In this document: piece after piece, positions 38,900-47,436 of the stretch | How the letters are laid out: every line of letters begins with the position of its first letter | Numbering within the stretch: position 1 is the first letter of the stretch | Source of the DNA: Nocardiopsis eucommiae | Lineage (GTDB): Bacteria; Actinomycetota; Actinomycetes; Streptosporangiales; Streptosporangiaceae | Length of the DNA stretch: 64,000 bases | Assembly (NCBI GenBank): GCA_018388625.1 | Contig: CP074402.1 | Coordinates: 2,852,001-2,916,000 of the forward strand | Direction: 5' to 3' | Program-made: the position numbers and the translations under genes | Notes under the pieces: model-generated | The model's input: the letters and a program-made list of their open reading frames with translations, nothing else | Told to the model about the DNA's origin: nothing | Databases searched by the model: none

Positions 38900-39328
38900 G
38901 GCGTGATCCTAAGTCCTCTGGAATCGCTCCCACACGGGGCTTAGGGCCCGGGTCCGCCGGAGTTGGACCTCCATCTCCCGTGTACGCGGTCAGCACCGGG
39001 CGAGGGCACCGCGCGCCACGGCCTCGACTAGGCGCGTGACCAGGGCGAACAGGGCCCCGGTGTGCGGCGCGCCCAGCGTGTCGACGGTGTCCTTCCTGGC
39101 CAGGGTGCCGGGCCATCGCAAGCAGGCCCGCCTCATCGCCCTGCCTTGGCGCGGACCTGGGCGGCGGCCGGATTCAGGGCCCGCGCAACGCGACCCTCCG
39201 ATTCGCGGTCACGCTCAGCCCTGATGGAGGCCTCATCCTTCGACGGCAGGATGCAGGGCGTTCGTGTGTAGGAGCGACACCGACAAACCCGTTGCCGACG
39301 GGACGGTGTCCGCCTAGGGTCGCGGATC
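38900..39328. other. 429-base space with possible leftward gene remnants
   Basis: No intact gene. On the minus strand 39133-39250 reads as a charged peptide (EASIRAERDRESEGRVAR, then NPAAAQVRAKAGR and a stop), and immediately after its stop an ATG begins a 48-codon frame ending near 38990 (GTLARKDTVDTLGAPHTGAL, FALVTRLVEAVARGAL). Neither matches a family I know; they look like pieces of a decayed gene. The rest probably holds the promoters of the flanking divergent genes. Confidence 0.35.
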
Positions 39329-39833
39329 ATGAACGATCCCCGCGTCGACCCGCCCTTCGTCACCGACGAACGCACCATGCTGGAGAACTGGCTGGAGTGG
39401 CACCGGCAGACCCTCGCCGTCAAGTGCCAGGGCCTCACCGACGAGCAGCTGCGCGAACGCTCCACTCCGCCCTCGCCGATGAGCCTGCTGGGACTGGTGC
39501 GGCACATGGCCCACGTGGAGCACATGTGGTTCCGCGTGGTCCTGGCGGGAGAGCAGCCCCACTCACCGATCAAGGAGCCCGACAACCCGGACGGTGACTT
39601 CCTGGACGTCGACACCGCCTCGGTCGAGGAGTCCTTCGCGGTGTGGCGCTCGGAGATCGACGGCGCCCGGCGGGCGTCGGCCGGGCTTCTCTCGACTCCG
39701 TCGGTAAGAGCCAACGGCACGGCGAGGACTGCTCCCTCCGGTGGATCCTCGTCCACATGATCGAGGAGTACGCCCGCCACAACGGCCACGCCGACCTCAT
39801 CCGCGAGCGCGTCGACGGGGCGACGGGGAGTAG
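39329..39833 (+). CDS. DinB/DUF664 family protein (two frameshifts)
   Basis: Four-helix DinB-like protein. It starts [21 protein letters not shown], with [16 protein letters not shown] carrying a conserved metal-site histidine and, after a frame change near 39688, [25 protein letters not shown] carrying the others. A second missing G at about 39826-39829 would give the usual ending GATGE and a stop at 39831-39833. About 168 residues. Related proteins include mycothiol-dependent enzymes and uncharacterised damage-inducible proteins. Confidence 0.75.
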
Positions 39834-39836
39834 CCC

Positions 39837-40078
39837 TCAACCCCGGACGCCCCGGGCGACCGCCGCGAGGTCGGCGGGTGCGCCGCCCATGATGAGGGCG
39901 GCGTGTTCGGTGACGGCCTCGATCGGCCGGTCCCACCAGCGGGCCTCCAGCAGCAGCGCCACGTCCGGCTCCGGGAACCGGGAGCGGACGTGGCGCGCCG
40001 GGTTCCCGCCCACCAGCGCGTAGGGGGCGACGTCTCCGCCGAGCACGGTGAACGGGTAGGTCGGATCGTCTCCCGCGT
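39837..40078 (-). pseudogene. Remnant of a CatB/Vat-type hexapeptide acetyltransferase
   Basis: The minus strand encodes the tail of a xenobiotic O-acetyltransferase: [19 protein letters not shown] and [10 protein letters not shown] are the family's C-terminal hallmark. The N-terminal half is missing, and the piece NAGDDPTYPFTVLGG that normally lies ~70 residues earlier is fused directly to [10 protein letters not shown], so the active-site hexapeptide repeats are deleted as well. There is no start codon in frame before the pyridoxamine-oxidase-like gene, which it abuts. It cannot be a working enzyme. Confidence 0.72.
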
Positions 40079-40522
40079 TCAGGAGAAGGTCTTGGACAGG
40101 TCCTTGACGACGGTGCGCTCGGGCACGAAGCGGACCAGGCGGGCGTCGTCGGCGAAGTACCGGAAGTCGGGGTGCCACGTGGTCTCGTCGTCGCCCAGGT
40201 ATCGGCGGAGCTTGCGTCTGCTCAGCGCGGGGTCGAAGGGCACCACCTCCGCGACGCCGCGCATGATCACCTGGAGGAACTCGTGTCGTTCCAGGTCACA
40301 GGTGTCCACCTCCACCGCCGTCCGCGGGTCCCGCTCCAGGTGCCGGGCCATCACCGCGTACTCGCCGGTGATCCACCACAGGACCCCTCCCTCCCGCAGG
40401 AACCAGACCGGCCGAACGGTGGGCGCCCCGGAGGCGTTGACGGTGGCCACGCGGGCCACCAACGGCCGGGAGAGGAAGGCGTCGACGTCGAAGGGGTGCT
40501 CGGGCTGAGGGGTGTCGGTCAT
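40079..40522 (-). CDS. Pyridoxamine 5'-phosphate oxidase-like flavin-binding protein
   Basis: 147-residue split-barrel protein of the PNPOx-like superfamily: RVATVNASGAPTVRPVWFL and ITGEYAVMARHLERDPRTAVEV match the FMN/F420-binding strands, EFLQVIMRGVAEVV the next. Many actinobacterial members use F420 or act on heme/biliverdin; it is too general to choose. Complete. ATG at 40522. Followed by the acetyltransferase remnant. Confidence 0.8.
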   Translation of the reverse strand: MTDTPQPEHPFDVDAFLSRPLVARVATVNASGAPTVRPVWFLREGGVLWWITGEYAVMARHLERDPRTAVEVDTCDLERHEFLQVIMRGVAEVVPFDPALSRRKLRRYLGDDETTWHPDFRYFADDARLVRFVPERTVVKDLSKTFS

Positions 40523-40600
40523 GCATCCAGACTAGGGACCAGGCGGGCACGGTGACGGTAGGGGAGCGGCCGCACCGTCTGGTGGACGAGGCGCCGACGG

Positions 40601-41388
40601 TCACGGGTTCACGGCGTGGTTGACCTGGACGGTGTGGGTCACCCAGCCGTGGTCGGTCTGCTGGTGCAGCAGGAACGCCGTGGGCTCGGGAGCGAATCCC
40701 GGCGGACCGTCCGAGTCCCTCTGGAGGGGGCTCTGCAGGTACGTGCTCGGGGCGGTGGAGAGCACGCTGCCGCCGAAGCCGGTGGCGGTCTGGCGGTGCA
40801 CGTGTCCGGCCAGGACCCGCGCGACGTTCGGGTGGTGGGCCACCACCGCCTCCAGCTCCGCGCCGTCGTCCAGCCGCATCCCGTCCTGGAACGGGAGGCC
40901 GAGGGGACCGGCGGATGGTGGACGCACACGAGGGCCGGGACCTCCGGCCGACGGTCCAGGACCGTGTCCAGCCAGTCCAGCTGCTCGGAGCCGAGCAGCC
41001 CTCCGGGAGCTCCCGGGACAAGGGAGTCCAGGACCACGAGGGTGAGCTCGGGATACTCCACCAGGTAGTGGGCGCTCTCGCCCCCGCCGAGGTGCTCGCC
41101 GCCACCGAAGGCGGCCACCAGGTTCTCGCGGTCGTCGTGGTTGCCGGTCGCCAGGAACAGGGGCAGTGGGAAGCCGTCGACGATCTCACGGAGGAGGTCG
41201 TACTCCTCCGGGGCACCGAGGTCGGCCAGGTCCCCGGAGATGACCACGCAGGTGGGAGGCGGGTTCAGGGTCAGTACCTGGGCGAGCGCCCGGCTCAGCC
41301 CGGCGACGGGCGCGGCGGCACCCGCCGCCAGGTGGGGGTCGCTCAGGTGCGCGACCGAGACGGAGGTGGATCCGGAGGAAGGGGTCAT
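40601..41388 (-). CDS. Metallophosphoesterase, CpdA-like (frameshifted)
   Basis: Calcineurin-like phosphodiesterase with all blocks: VAHLSDPHL (DxH), [11 protein letters not shown] (GDxxD), [12 protein letters not shown] (GNHD), VCVHHPPVP and [11 protein letters not shown] (GHxH). It resembles the cyclic-nucleotide phosphodiesterase CpdA. A missing C at about 40903-40906 separates PPVP from [15 protein letters not shown] use the ATG at 41388; the GTG at 41397 is also possible. About 262 residues. Confidence 0.84.
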
Positions 41389-41445
41389 GACGGACACAGT
41401 GCCCCAGCGGACGCCTCGCGGGCAACAGGGTTGGCTGTCAGCCGC

Positions 41446-42405
41446 TCAGTCGGTCGGGCCGGGCGGGTCGACGGTGAAGGGTGTGGCCCGCCACTGGTCG
41501 ACGGCCGGGTTCAGGAACCCGGCCAGCACGGGCAGTTTCGGCACGAGTTCGAGGGCGGCGACGACCCGCAGGGCCCCCACGGCGTTCACGAAGGCCAGTA
41601 CGTCCCGGTCGAGCTCACGCGTGCCGACGCGGCGGGCGCCCCGGTCGTAGGCGGCCTCCAGCTCGGGGCCGAGCGCGGCCAGGTCCCACTCCACCGGTCC
41701 CAGCGACACCAGTTCGAAGTCGGCGTGACGGTCCCCGTCCAGGGCGGAGAAGACGTTCGCGGGCGGGGAGTCGCCGTGGATCGGCTGGAGTCCGATACCC
41801 GGGTAGGCCCGCTCGAACGCCTCACGTGAGGCGGCGATCGGCTCCAGGACGCGCCACTGGTCGCGGGCCCGGGCCAGGTCGTGCGGGGAGATGAGGTCGG
41901 GGCTCTCCTCCAGCCGTTCCAGGGCGGCGGTGAGGGAGTGCGGTTCGGCCGCGCCGAGGAACTCCAGCTCTCCCGGGTAGTCACGCAGGGCGGCGTGCAG
42001 CGCGGGGACGCTCTCGGCGTTGGCGACGTAGTCGGGCTCCTCGCCGCGCCTCTCCTCGACGTACTCCCAGAACGTGATGGAGAGGCCGTCGCGCTGGACG
42101 GGCTCGCACGGCACCAGCGGACTGGGCCGGAGCACCGGGGTGCCCTGTTCCGACAGCCACCGGGTGACGTCCAGTTCCGCGCGCTGGCGGGCGGTGACGG
42201 AGTCCACGGTCACCGAGTCCGGCAGGACGGTGGGGACACGGGCCACGACCGGTGCGGGCGCCAGGTGGACGACCACGGAGAACAGGTCGTGGAGCACGCG
42301 CGGGTCGGTCACGGTGAGCCCGAGGTCGCGCCCGGCCCCGACGACGGCGCTCACGGCGTCGGAGGTGCGCTGGGCCAGCTGTTCAGGGGTGAGATAGGCA
42401 GTCAC
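41446..42405 (-). CDS. Phosphotransferase, APH family
   Basis: A complete 319-residue aminoglycoside-phosphotransferase-fold protein. Catalytic loop LQPIHGDSPPANVF (HGDxxxxN) and metal loop DFELVSLGPVEWDLAAL. Unlike the kinase at 30715, the region that should hold the ATP-binding lysine reads VVHLAPAPVVARVPT, without an obvious lysine, so activity is unproven. ATG at 42405. Divergent from a methyltransferase. Confidence 0.8.
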   Translation of the reverse strand: MTAYLTPEQLAQRTSDAVSAVVGAGRDLGLTVTDPRVLHDLFSVVVHLAPAPVVARVPTVLPDSVTVDSVTARQRAELDVTRWLSEQGTPVLRPSPLVPCEPVQRDGLSITFWEYVEERRGEEPDYVANAESVPALHAALRDYPGELEFLGAAEPHSLTAALERLEESPDLISPHDLARARDQWRVLEPIAASREAFERAYPGIGLQPIHGDSPPANVFSALDGDRHADFELVSLGPVEWDLAALGPELEAAYDRGARRVGTRELDRDVLAFVNAVGALRVVAALELVPKLPVLAGFLNPAVDQWRATPFTVDPPGPTD

Positions 42406-42481
42406 GGGGCGATGATTCCACGTCGGGGCACCAGGGAGAAAACCTTTGCCGTCGTCCGGGGTCGCCCGCCAGAATGGCCGG

Positions 42482-43242
42482 ATGGTCGACCGACACTTCT
42501 CCGCCCCGGAACTCGCTGACCTCTACGACTCCTTCCACCCCTGGCGGAGCAGTCCGCAGGACGACTTCTACCTCGACCTCGTGATGGGCGCCCGCTCCGT
42601 GCTGGACGTGGGTTGCGGAACCGGGAAGATCCAGCGTGTGGCGCGCGAGCGCGGGCACACCGGCCGCCTGGTGGGCCTGGACCCGGCCGACGCGATGTTG
42701 GAGGTGGGCCGCCGGGACCGCGACGACGTCGAGTGGACCCTGGGCGACCTGGTCTCGGGCCCCCGCTCCAGGGCGGCGGGGCCGTTCGAGGACGCGTTCG
42801 ACCTGGTGATGATGTCCGGGCACGCCTTCCAGGTGTTCACCACCGACGAGGAGGTGCGCGCCAACCTGGCCGCCGTGCGGCGTGCGCTCACCCCTGACGG
42901 ACGGTTCGTGTTCGAGACCCGCAATCCCGCCTACCGCGCCTGGGACGCCTGGGTTCCCGAGCGGGCGCGCACCGTGCGCGGGCCGGGGGCCGGGACGCGA
43001 CCCGCGTGCACCGGCTGCGCGAGGTGGACGGCGAGCTGGTCACCTTCACCTCGGACCACCTGGTCGAGGGGTGGTCGGAACCGCTGGTCAGCCGAAGCAC
43101 GCTGCGGTTCCTGGACGCTGATCGCCTCAACGGCTTCCTGGCCGAGGCCGGGTTCCGGGTGACCGCGCAGTACGGCTACTGGGACCGGAGCCCGCTCACT
43201 GACACCAGCATGGAGATCATCACCTTCGCCCGCCCCGCCTGA
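42482..43242 (+). CDS. Class I SAM-dependent methyltransferase (frameshifted)
   Basis: SAM-binding motif SVLDVGCGTGKIQRVARERG (motif I), GLDPADAMLEVGRR (motif II), DLVMMSGHAFQVFT and LTPDGRFVFETRNP. The C-terminal half is in another frame; adding one G near 42981-42986 links RTVRGPG to GRDATRVHRLREVDGELV. ATG at 42482. About 254 residues. Substrate unknown. Confidence 0.83.
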
Positions 43243-43272
43243 GAACGCGGGTCCGAGGGCGGCGGCACCGGT

Positions 43273-43293
43273 CTCGCGGTTCGTGACCGCGAG
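43273..43293 (+). terminator. Hairpin after the methyltransferase gene
   Basis: CTCGCGGT and ACCGCGAG form an 8-bp stem with a 5-base loop, 30 bases after the stop. No T-run. Confidence 0.4.
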
Positions 43294-43428
43294 CGCACGC
43301 CCGAGGACACACTGGCCGTCGCGGAGGCGTTCCAATCGGCTGAGCGATGACCGTCCGCGGGGCCTCGGTACCCGGGGGCGAGGCGGGGCGGGATACTGGA
43401 GGCCGAGCGACCCCACGAGGAGGCGTCC

Positions 43429-43527
43429 GTGTTCTTCTTCTACAGCAGCCGCCTGGGCTGTGTGACCTCCCTGCTGCTCTCGGCCGGACTGACCCTGCTG
43501 GTGCTCTACCTGCTCGGCTGGATCTAG
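43429..43527 (+). CDS. 32-residue single-helix membrane peptide
   Basis: GTG start, preceded by GAGGAGG at a good distance, then FFFYSSRLGCVTSLLLSAG and a hydrophobic end LTLLVLYLLGWI before TAG. The YSSRLGC...SLL pattern resembles short conserved actinobacterial membrane peptides of unknown function. Stands alone between the methyltransferase gene and the convergent nucleotidyltransferase. Confidence 0.62.
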   Translation: MFFFYSSRLGCVTSLLLSAGLTLLVLYLLGWI

Positions 43528-43534
43528 GGCTCCC

Positions 43535-44158
43535 TCACGGGCTCTCCCGGCCCAGGCGCGGCAGCCACGGATGGCGGGCCCCGTGGGCCCGTGCCAACGC
43601 CCGGGCCAACCACCGGCGCTGGTCGGTGTCGAGGACGGGCAGTACGGCGGTGAGGTCCCGCTCGTCCTTGGGTCGCGTGCCCTTGGCCTTGTACAGGAGC
43701 TGGACCTCCGGGGTCAGGTAGGGCAGCCCTTCCCCGGTACGCCGTCCCAACCTGGACAGGGGGAGGGTGATCCGCGCGTCCCGGCGGTAGGTCCAGCGCT
43801 CGCCCACGGCGTCGTCGAGCATGAACTGGAGCCGCCAGGGCGCGGCGGGGCCGGGGCGGCACCACAGGTCGTGGACGGCCTCGGGCAGGGTCTCGCCCGC
43901 GTGCCAGGGGCGGAGCGTGCCGGGTGGGTCCGCCGCCCACCACTCCCAGTCGGGGAGCGCCTCCCGGACGGTGTGCTGGTCACGGCGGAGCAGCAGCACG
44001 TCGGTGTCGGCGTGTTCCCGGAACCGGTGGCCCACGGCGAACGCGACGGCGTGCCCGCCCGCGATCCACCACCGCGCCCCGACCCCGGAGAACAGCGTGG
44101 CGACCGCTTCGGGCGGCAATGGGTCCCAGGGGGCGGCGGGGTCGGCGGCGGAGCTCAC
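43535..44158 (-). CDS. Nucleotidyltransferase, ANT(2'')-like
   Basis: 207 residues. The motif WWIAGGHAVAFAVGHRFREHADTDVLLL (in parts WWIAGGHAVAFAVG and REHADTDVLL) matches the GGxA...REHxDxD signature of ANT(2'')/LinB-type nucleotidyltransferases; PEVQLLYKAKGTRPKDERDL is the conserved C-terminal helix with the lysine pair. The GTG at 44158 overlaps the TGA of the TetR gene (GTGA), so the two are coupled. Together with the TetR and the divergent UvrA-like ATPase it forms a plausible drug-response unit. Substrate untested. Confidence 0.78.
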   Translation of the reverse strand: MSSAADPAAPWDPLPPEAVATLFSGVGARWWIAGGHAVAFAVGHRFREHADTDVLLLRRDQHTVREALPDWEWWAADPPGTLRPWHAGETLPEAVHDLWCRPGPAAPWRLQFMLDDAVGERWTYRRDARITLPLSRLGRRTGEGLPYLTPEVQLLYKAKGTRPKDERDLTAVLPVLDTDQRRWLARALARAHGARHPWLPRLGRESP

Positions 44159-45000
44159 GCCGGAGTGTCCGAGGCGGCGGCGATGCGGCCGCCCACGCCG
44201 TCCAGCAGGGCGTCCAGGCCGAACTGGAAGGACTCCCACGCCTCCTGCTCGAGGTACGGCGCAGTGGAGTCGGCGTTGTCGAAGGCCCCCTGCTCCGTCA
44301 TCAGGGTCAGGGTCGGGAAGCGCTCGGAGAAGTCGTCGACGATCTCCTCCAGCTGCGCGGAGCGCGCGAACCACCACTGGTCCTCCGGCTGTCCGGTGAC
44401 GGCCTCGGCCTGGCGGGCCTCGGCGGCGGTGCGGACCATGCCCCGGACCAGGTTGACGATGCTGTTGTAGGCGCCGCCGACCGCCTTGGCGGGGAGTCCG
44501 GCGCCGTACAGCACCGTGGCCAGGGACTCGAAGAGCCGGTACTCGTGGGGGCCCAGCACCGGGCGGGCCGCGGAGATATCCAGGGTCCAGGGGTGGCGCA
44601 GGTAGAAGCGCCACAACTGGCCGGACCAGGCCAGGACCTCCTCGCGCCACTCCGTTCTGTCGGTGCCCGCGCCTAGGCTCGCGGGACCGGTGGTCTCCTC
44701 CCACTCGCGGACGAGCTCGGCGAAGGAGTGGTCGTACATCAGGTCGACGAGTTCGTTCTTGCTGGCCACGTAGGTGTAGAGGGACATGGCGGTGCGGCCC
44801 AGGCGTTCGCCCACGGCACGCATGGACAGGGCCTGCAGACCCTCGGCGTCAGCGACCGCGATGGCGGTCTCCACCACCAGGTCCACGCTGAGCTGGGCGC
44901 GGGGGCCGGGCCCGGTGCGCTCGGGCGGTTCGTGGTCGCGCCACAGCAGCTGCATGGAGCGACGGGGGTCACCCTGCCCGGCGTAGACAACCACTTGCAT
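44155..45000 (-). CDS. TetR family regulator with TetR_C-type ligand domain
   Basis: 281 residues. Helix-turn-helix LSMRAVGERLGRTAMSLYTYV with the typical K-NELVDLMYD continuation, then a C-terminal domain like that of the tetracycline-repressor group (LWRFYLRHPWTLDIS, GGAYNSIVNLVRGMV). ATG at 45000. Divergent from the UvrA-like gene with a 49-bp symmetrical operator between, and cotranscribed with the nucleotidyltransferase. Likely represses both sides until it binds a drug. Confidence 0.86.
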   Translation of the reverse strand: MQVVVYAGQGDPRRSMQLLWRDHEPPERTGPGPRAQLSVDLVVETAIAVADAEGLQALSMRAVGERLGRTAMSLYTYVASKNELVDLMYDHSFAELVREWEETTGPASLGAGTDRTEWREEVLAWSGQLWRFYLRHPWTLDISAARPVLGPHEYRLFESLATVLYGAGLPAKAVGGAYNSIVNLVRGMVRTAAEARQAEAVTGQPEDQWWFARSAQLEEIVDDFSERFPTLTLMTEQGAFDNADSTAPYLEQEAWESFQFGLDALLDGVGGRIAAASDTPA

Positions 45001-45002
45001 CT

Positions 45003-45051
45003 CCTTATGGAATAAACTAACGTTCGCTGGCTGTTAGTTTACCGCATAAGG
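45003..45051. promoter_or_regulatory. 49-bp symmetrical TetR operator
   Basis: Left arm CCTTATGGAATAAACTAAC (45003-45021) and right arm GTTAGTTTACCGCATAAGG (45033-45051) are complementary at 16 of 19 positions: two half-site pairs (CCTTATG/CATAAGG and TAAACTAAC/GTTAGTTTA) around an 11-base centre. It begins three bases from the TetR ATG and lies 26 bases before the UvrA-like start. Much richer in AT than the surroundings. Confidence 0.8.
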
Positions 45052-45076
45052 CTTTCCGAGGACCCTGAGGAGCAGC

Positions 45077-47354
45077 TTGTCTTCCGAACCCACCACCCTG
45101 GCGGACACCCACGACACCATCCAGGTCCGAGGGGCCAGGGAGAACAACCTCGACAACGTCTCCGTCGACATCCCCAAGCGGAGGCTGAGCGTGTTCACCG
45201 GGCTCTCCGGCTCGGGGAAGTCCTCGCTCGTCTTCGGGACCATCGCCGCCGAGTCCCAGCGGTTGATCAACGAGACCTACACCGCCTTCCTCCAGTCCTT
45301 CATGCCGAGCGTGGGCCGCCCCGACGTCGACGCGCTGCGCAACCTCAGCGCCGCGATCATCGTGGACCAGGAGCGCATGGGCGCCAACGCGCGCTCCACG
45401 GTGGGCACCGCCACGGACGCCCACGCCATGCTGCGCATCGTGTTCAGCCGGGTGGGCACCCCCGCTTGGAGCCGGCGAGCGCGTTCAGCTTCAACAACTC
45501 CGAGGGTATGTGCCCCGAGTGCGAGGGGCTGGGCCGCACCAACCAGATCGACGTCGAGGAGCTCTACGACCGGAACCTCTCCCTGAACGAGGGCGCCATC
45601 ACCGTCCCCGGGTTCGCCGTGGACAGCTGGTACTGGCAGATCTTCACCACGTCGGGGCTGCTGGACCCGGACCGGAGGCTCCGTGACTACTCCGAGGAGG
45701 AGTGGCACAGCCTCCTCCACCAGCCCGTCACCAAGGTGAGGGTCGGCAACAGCAACCTGACCTACGAGGGCCTGGTCCCCAAGATCAAGCGGACCTACCT
45801 GGCCAAGGAGCGCGAGAAGATGCAGACCGGCATCCGCGCGTTCGTGGACCGCGCCGTGGTCTTCTCGATCTGCCCCGAGTGCGAGGGGACCCGGCTCAAC
45901 GCCGCCGCCCGCGAGGTGAAGGTCAACGGGCGCACCATCACCGAGTGCGCGTCCATGCAGATCAGTGACCTGGCGGCGTTCGTGCGAGAGATCGACGACC
46001 CCTCGGTGAAGCCGCTCGCGGACACCCTCGGACACACCCTGGACTCGCTGGTGGAGGTCGGCCTCGGGTACCTGAGCCTGGACCGGGAGTCGGGCACCCT
46101 GTCCGGCGGGGAGGCCCAGCGGGTCAAGATGGTCCGCCACCTGGGCTCCAGCCTCAGCGACATCACCTACGTCTTCGACGAGCCCACCGTGGGCCTGCAC
46201 CCGCACGACATCGAGCGGATGAACACCCTCCTGCTCGGCCTGCGCGACAAGGGGAACACCGTGCTGGTGGTCGAGCACAAGCCCGAGACCATCGCCATCG
46301 CGGACCACGTGGTGGACCTGGGTCCGGGCGCCGGTCCCACCGGCGGCACCGTCACCTACAGCGGTGACGTGGCCGGTCTGCGCGCCTCCGGCACGCTCAC
46401 CGGGCGCCACCTGGACCACAGGGCGCGGCTGCGGGAGGAGGTGCGGACCCCCAACGGGACCATCCCCATCCGGGGGCCAGCACCCACAACCTGCGGGACG
46501 TGTCCGTGGACGTGCCGCTGGGCGTGCTGACCGTGGTCACCGGGGTGGCGGGCTCGGGCAAGAGCTCGCTGATCCACGGAGCGCTGCCCGGTCGCGAGGG
46601 CGTGGTGGTCGTGGACCAGTCCGCGATCCGCGGGTCGCGCCGCTCCAACCCGGCCACCTACACCGGCCTGCTCGACCCCATCCGCACCGCCTTCGCCCGC
46701 GCCAACAAGGTGAAGCCGTCCCTGTTCAGCGCGAACTCCGAGGGCGCATGCCCGGAGTGCAAGGGCGCCGGGGTGATCTACACCGACCTGGCCATGATGG
46801 CCGGGGTGGCCACCACCTGCGAGAAGTGCGAGGGGCGCCGGTTCAGGGCCGAGGTCCTCGAACACAAGCTGCGCGGGAGGGACATCAGCCAGGTGCTGGC
46901 CATGTCCGTGGTCGAGGCGCGCGAGTTCTTCTCCTCGGGCAACGCCCGCGTCATCCTGGACCGGATGTACGACGTCGGCCTCGGGTACCTGGGCCTGGGG
47001 CAGCCGCTCACGACGCTGTCCGGCGGGGAGCGCCAGCGGCTGAAGCTGGCGATCTCCATGGCCAGGAACGGTGCCGTGTACGTTCTGGACGAGCCGACCA
47101 CCGGGCTGCACCTGGCCGACGTGGACCGGCTGCTGGCGCTCATGGACCGTCTGGTGGACGCCGGCAACACGGTGGTGGTGATCGAGCACCACCAGGCGGT
47201 GATGGCCCACGCCGACCACGTGATCGACCTCGGTCCGGGGGCCGGTCACGACGGCGGCCGGGTGGTCTTCGAGGGCACCCCGGCCGAGCTGGTCGAGACG
47301 GGGGATACCCTCACCGCCCGTCACCTGCGCGCCTACCTGGGCCGCGAAAGATAG
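45077..47354 (+). CDS. UvrA-like ABC ATPase, DrrC-type (two frameshifts)
   Basis: Soluble tandem ABC ATPase. First half: Walker [15 protein letters not shown], zinc modules [10 protein letters not shown] and [10 protein letters not shown], signature [11 protein letters not shown], Walker [12 protein letters not shown]. Second half: [20 protein letters not shown] and [33 protein letters not shown]. At ~760 residues it is shorter than UvrA (~950), like daunorubicin-resistance DrrC-type paralogues. Frames join by a C near 45456-45460 ([12 protein letters not shown]) and a G near 46480-46484 ([13 protein letters not shown]). TTG at 45077 follows GAGGAG. Probably displaces DNA-binding drugs (inference). 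Confidence 0.86.
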
Positions 47355-47364
47355 CCGACGCCGG

Positions 47365-47417
47365 ACACGGGTCGGGCCCACCACCGGAGCACCTCCGGTG
47401 GTGGGCCCGACCCGTGT
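47365..47417. terminator. Very strong bidirectional terminator
   Basis: A perfect 25-bp inverted repeat (47365-47389 and 47393-47417) with a 3-base loop CAC; the stem begins ACACGGGTCGGGCCC. It lies between the convergent UvrA-like and NCS1 permease genes. Confidence 0.78.
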
Positions 47418-47436
47418 GGGGTCCCGACGCCGTGGC

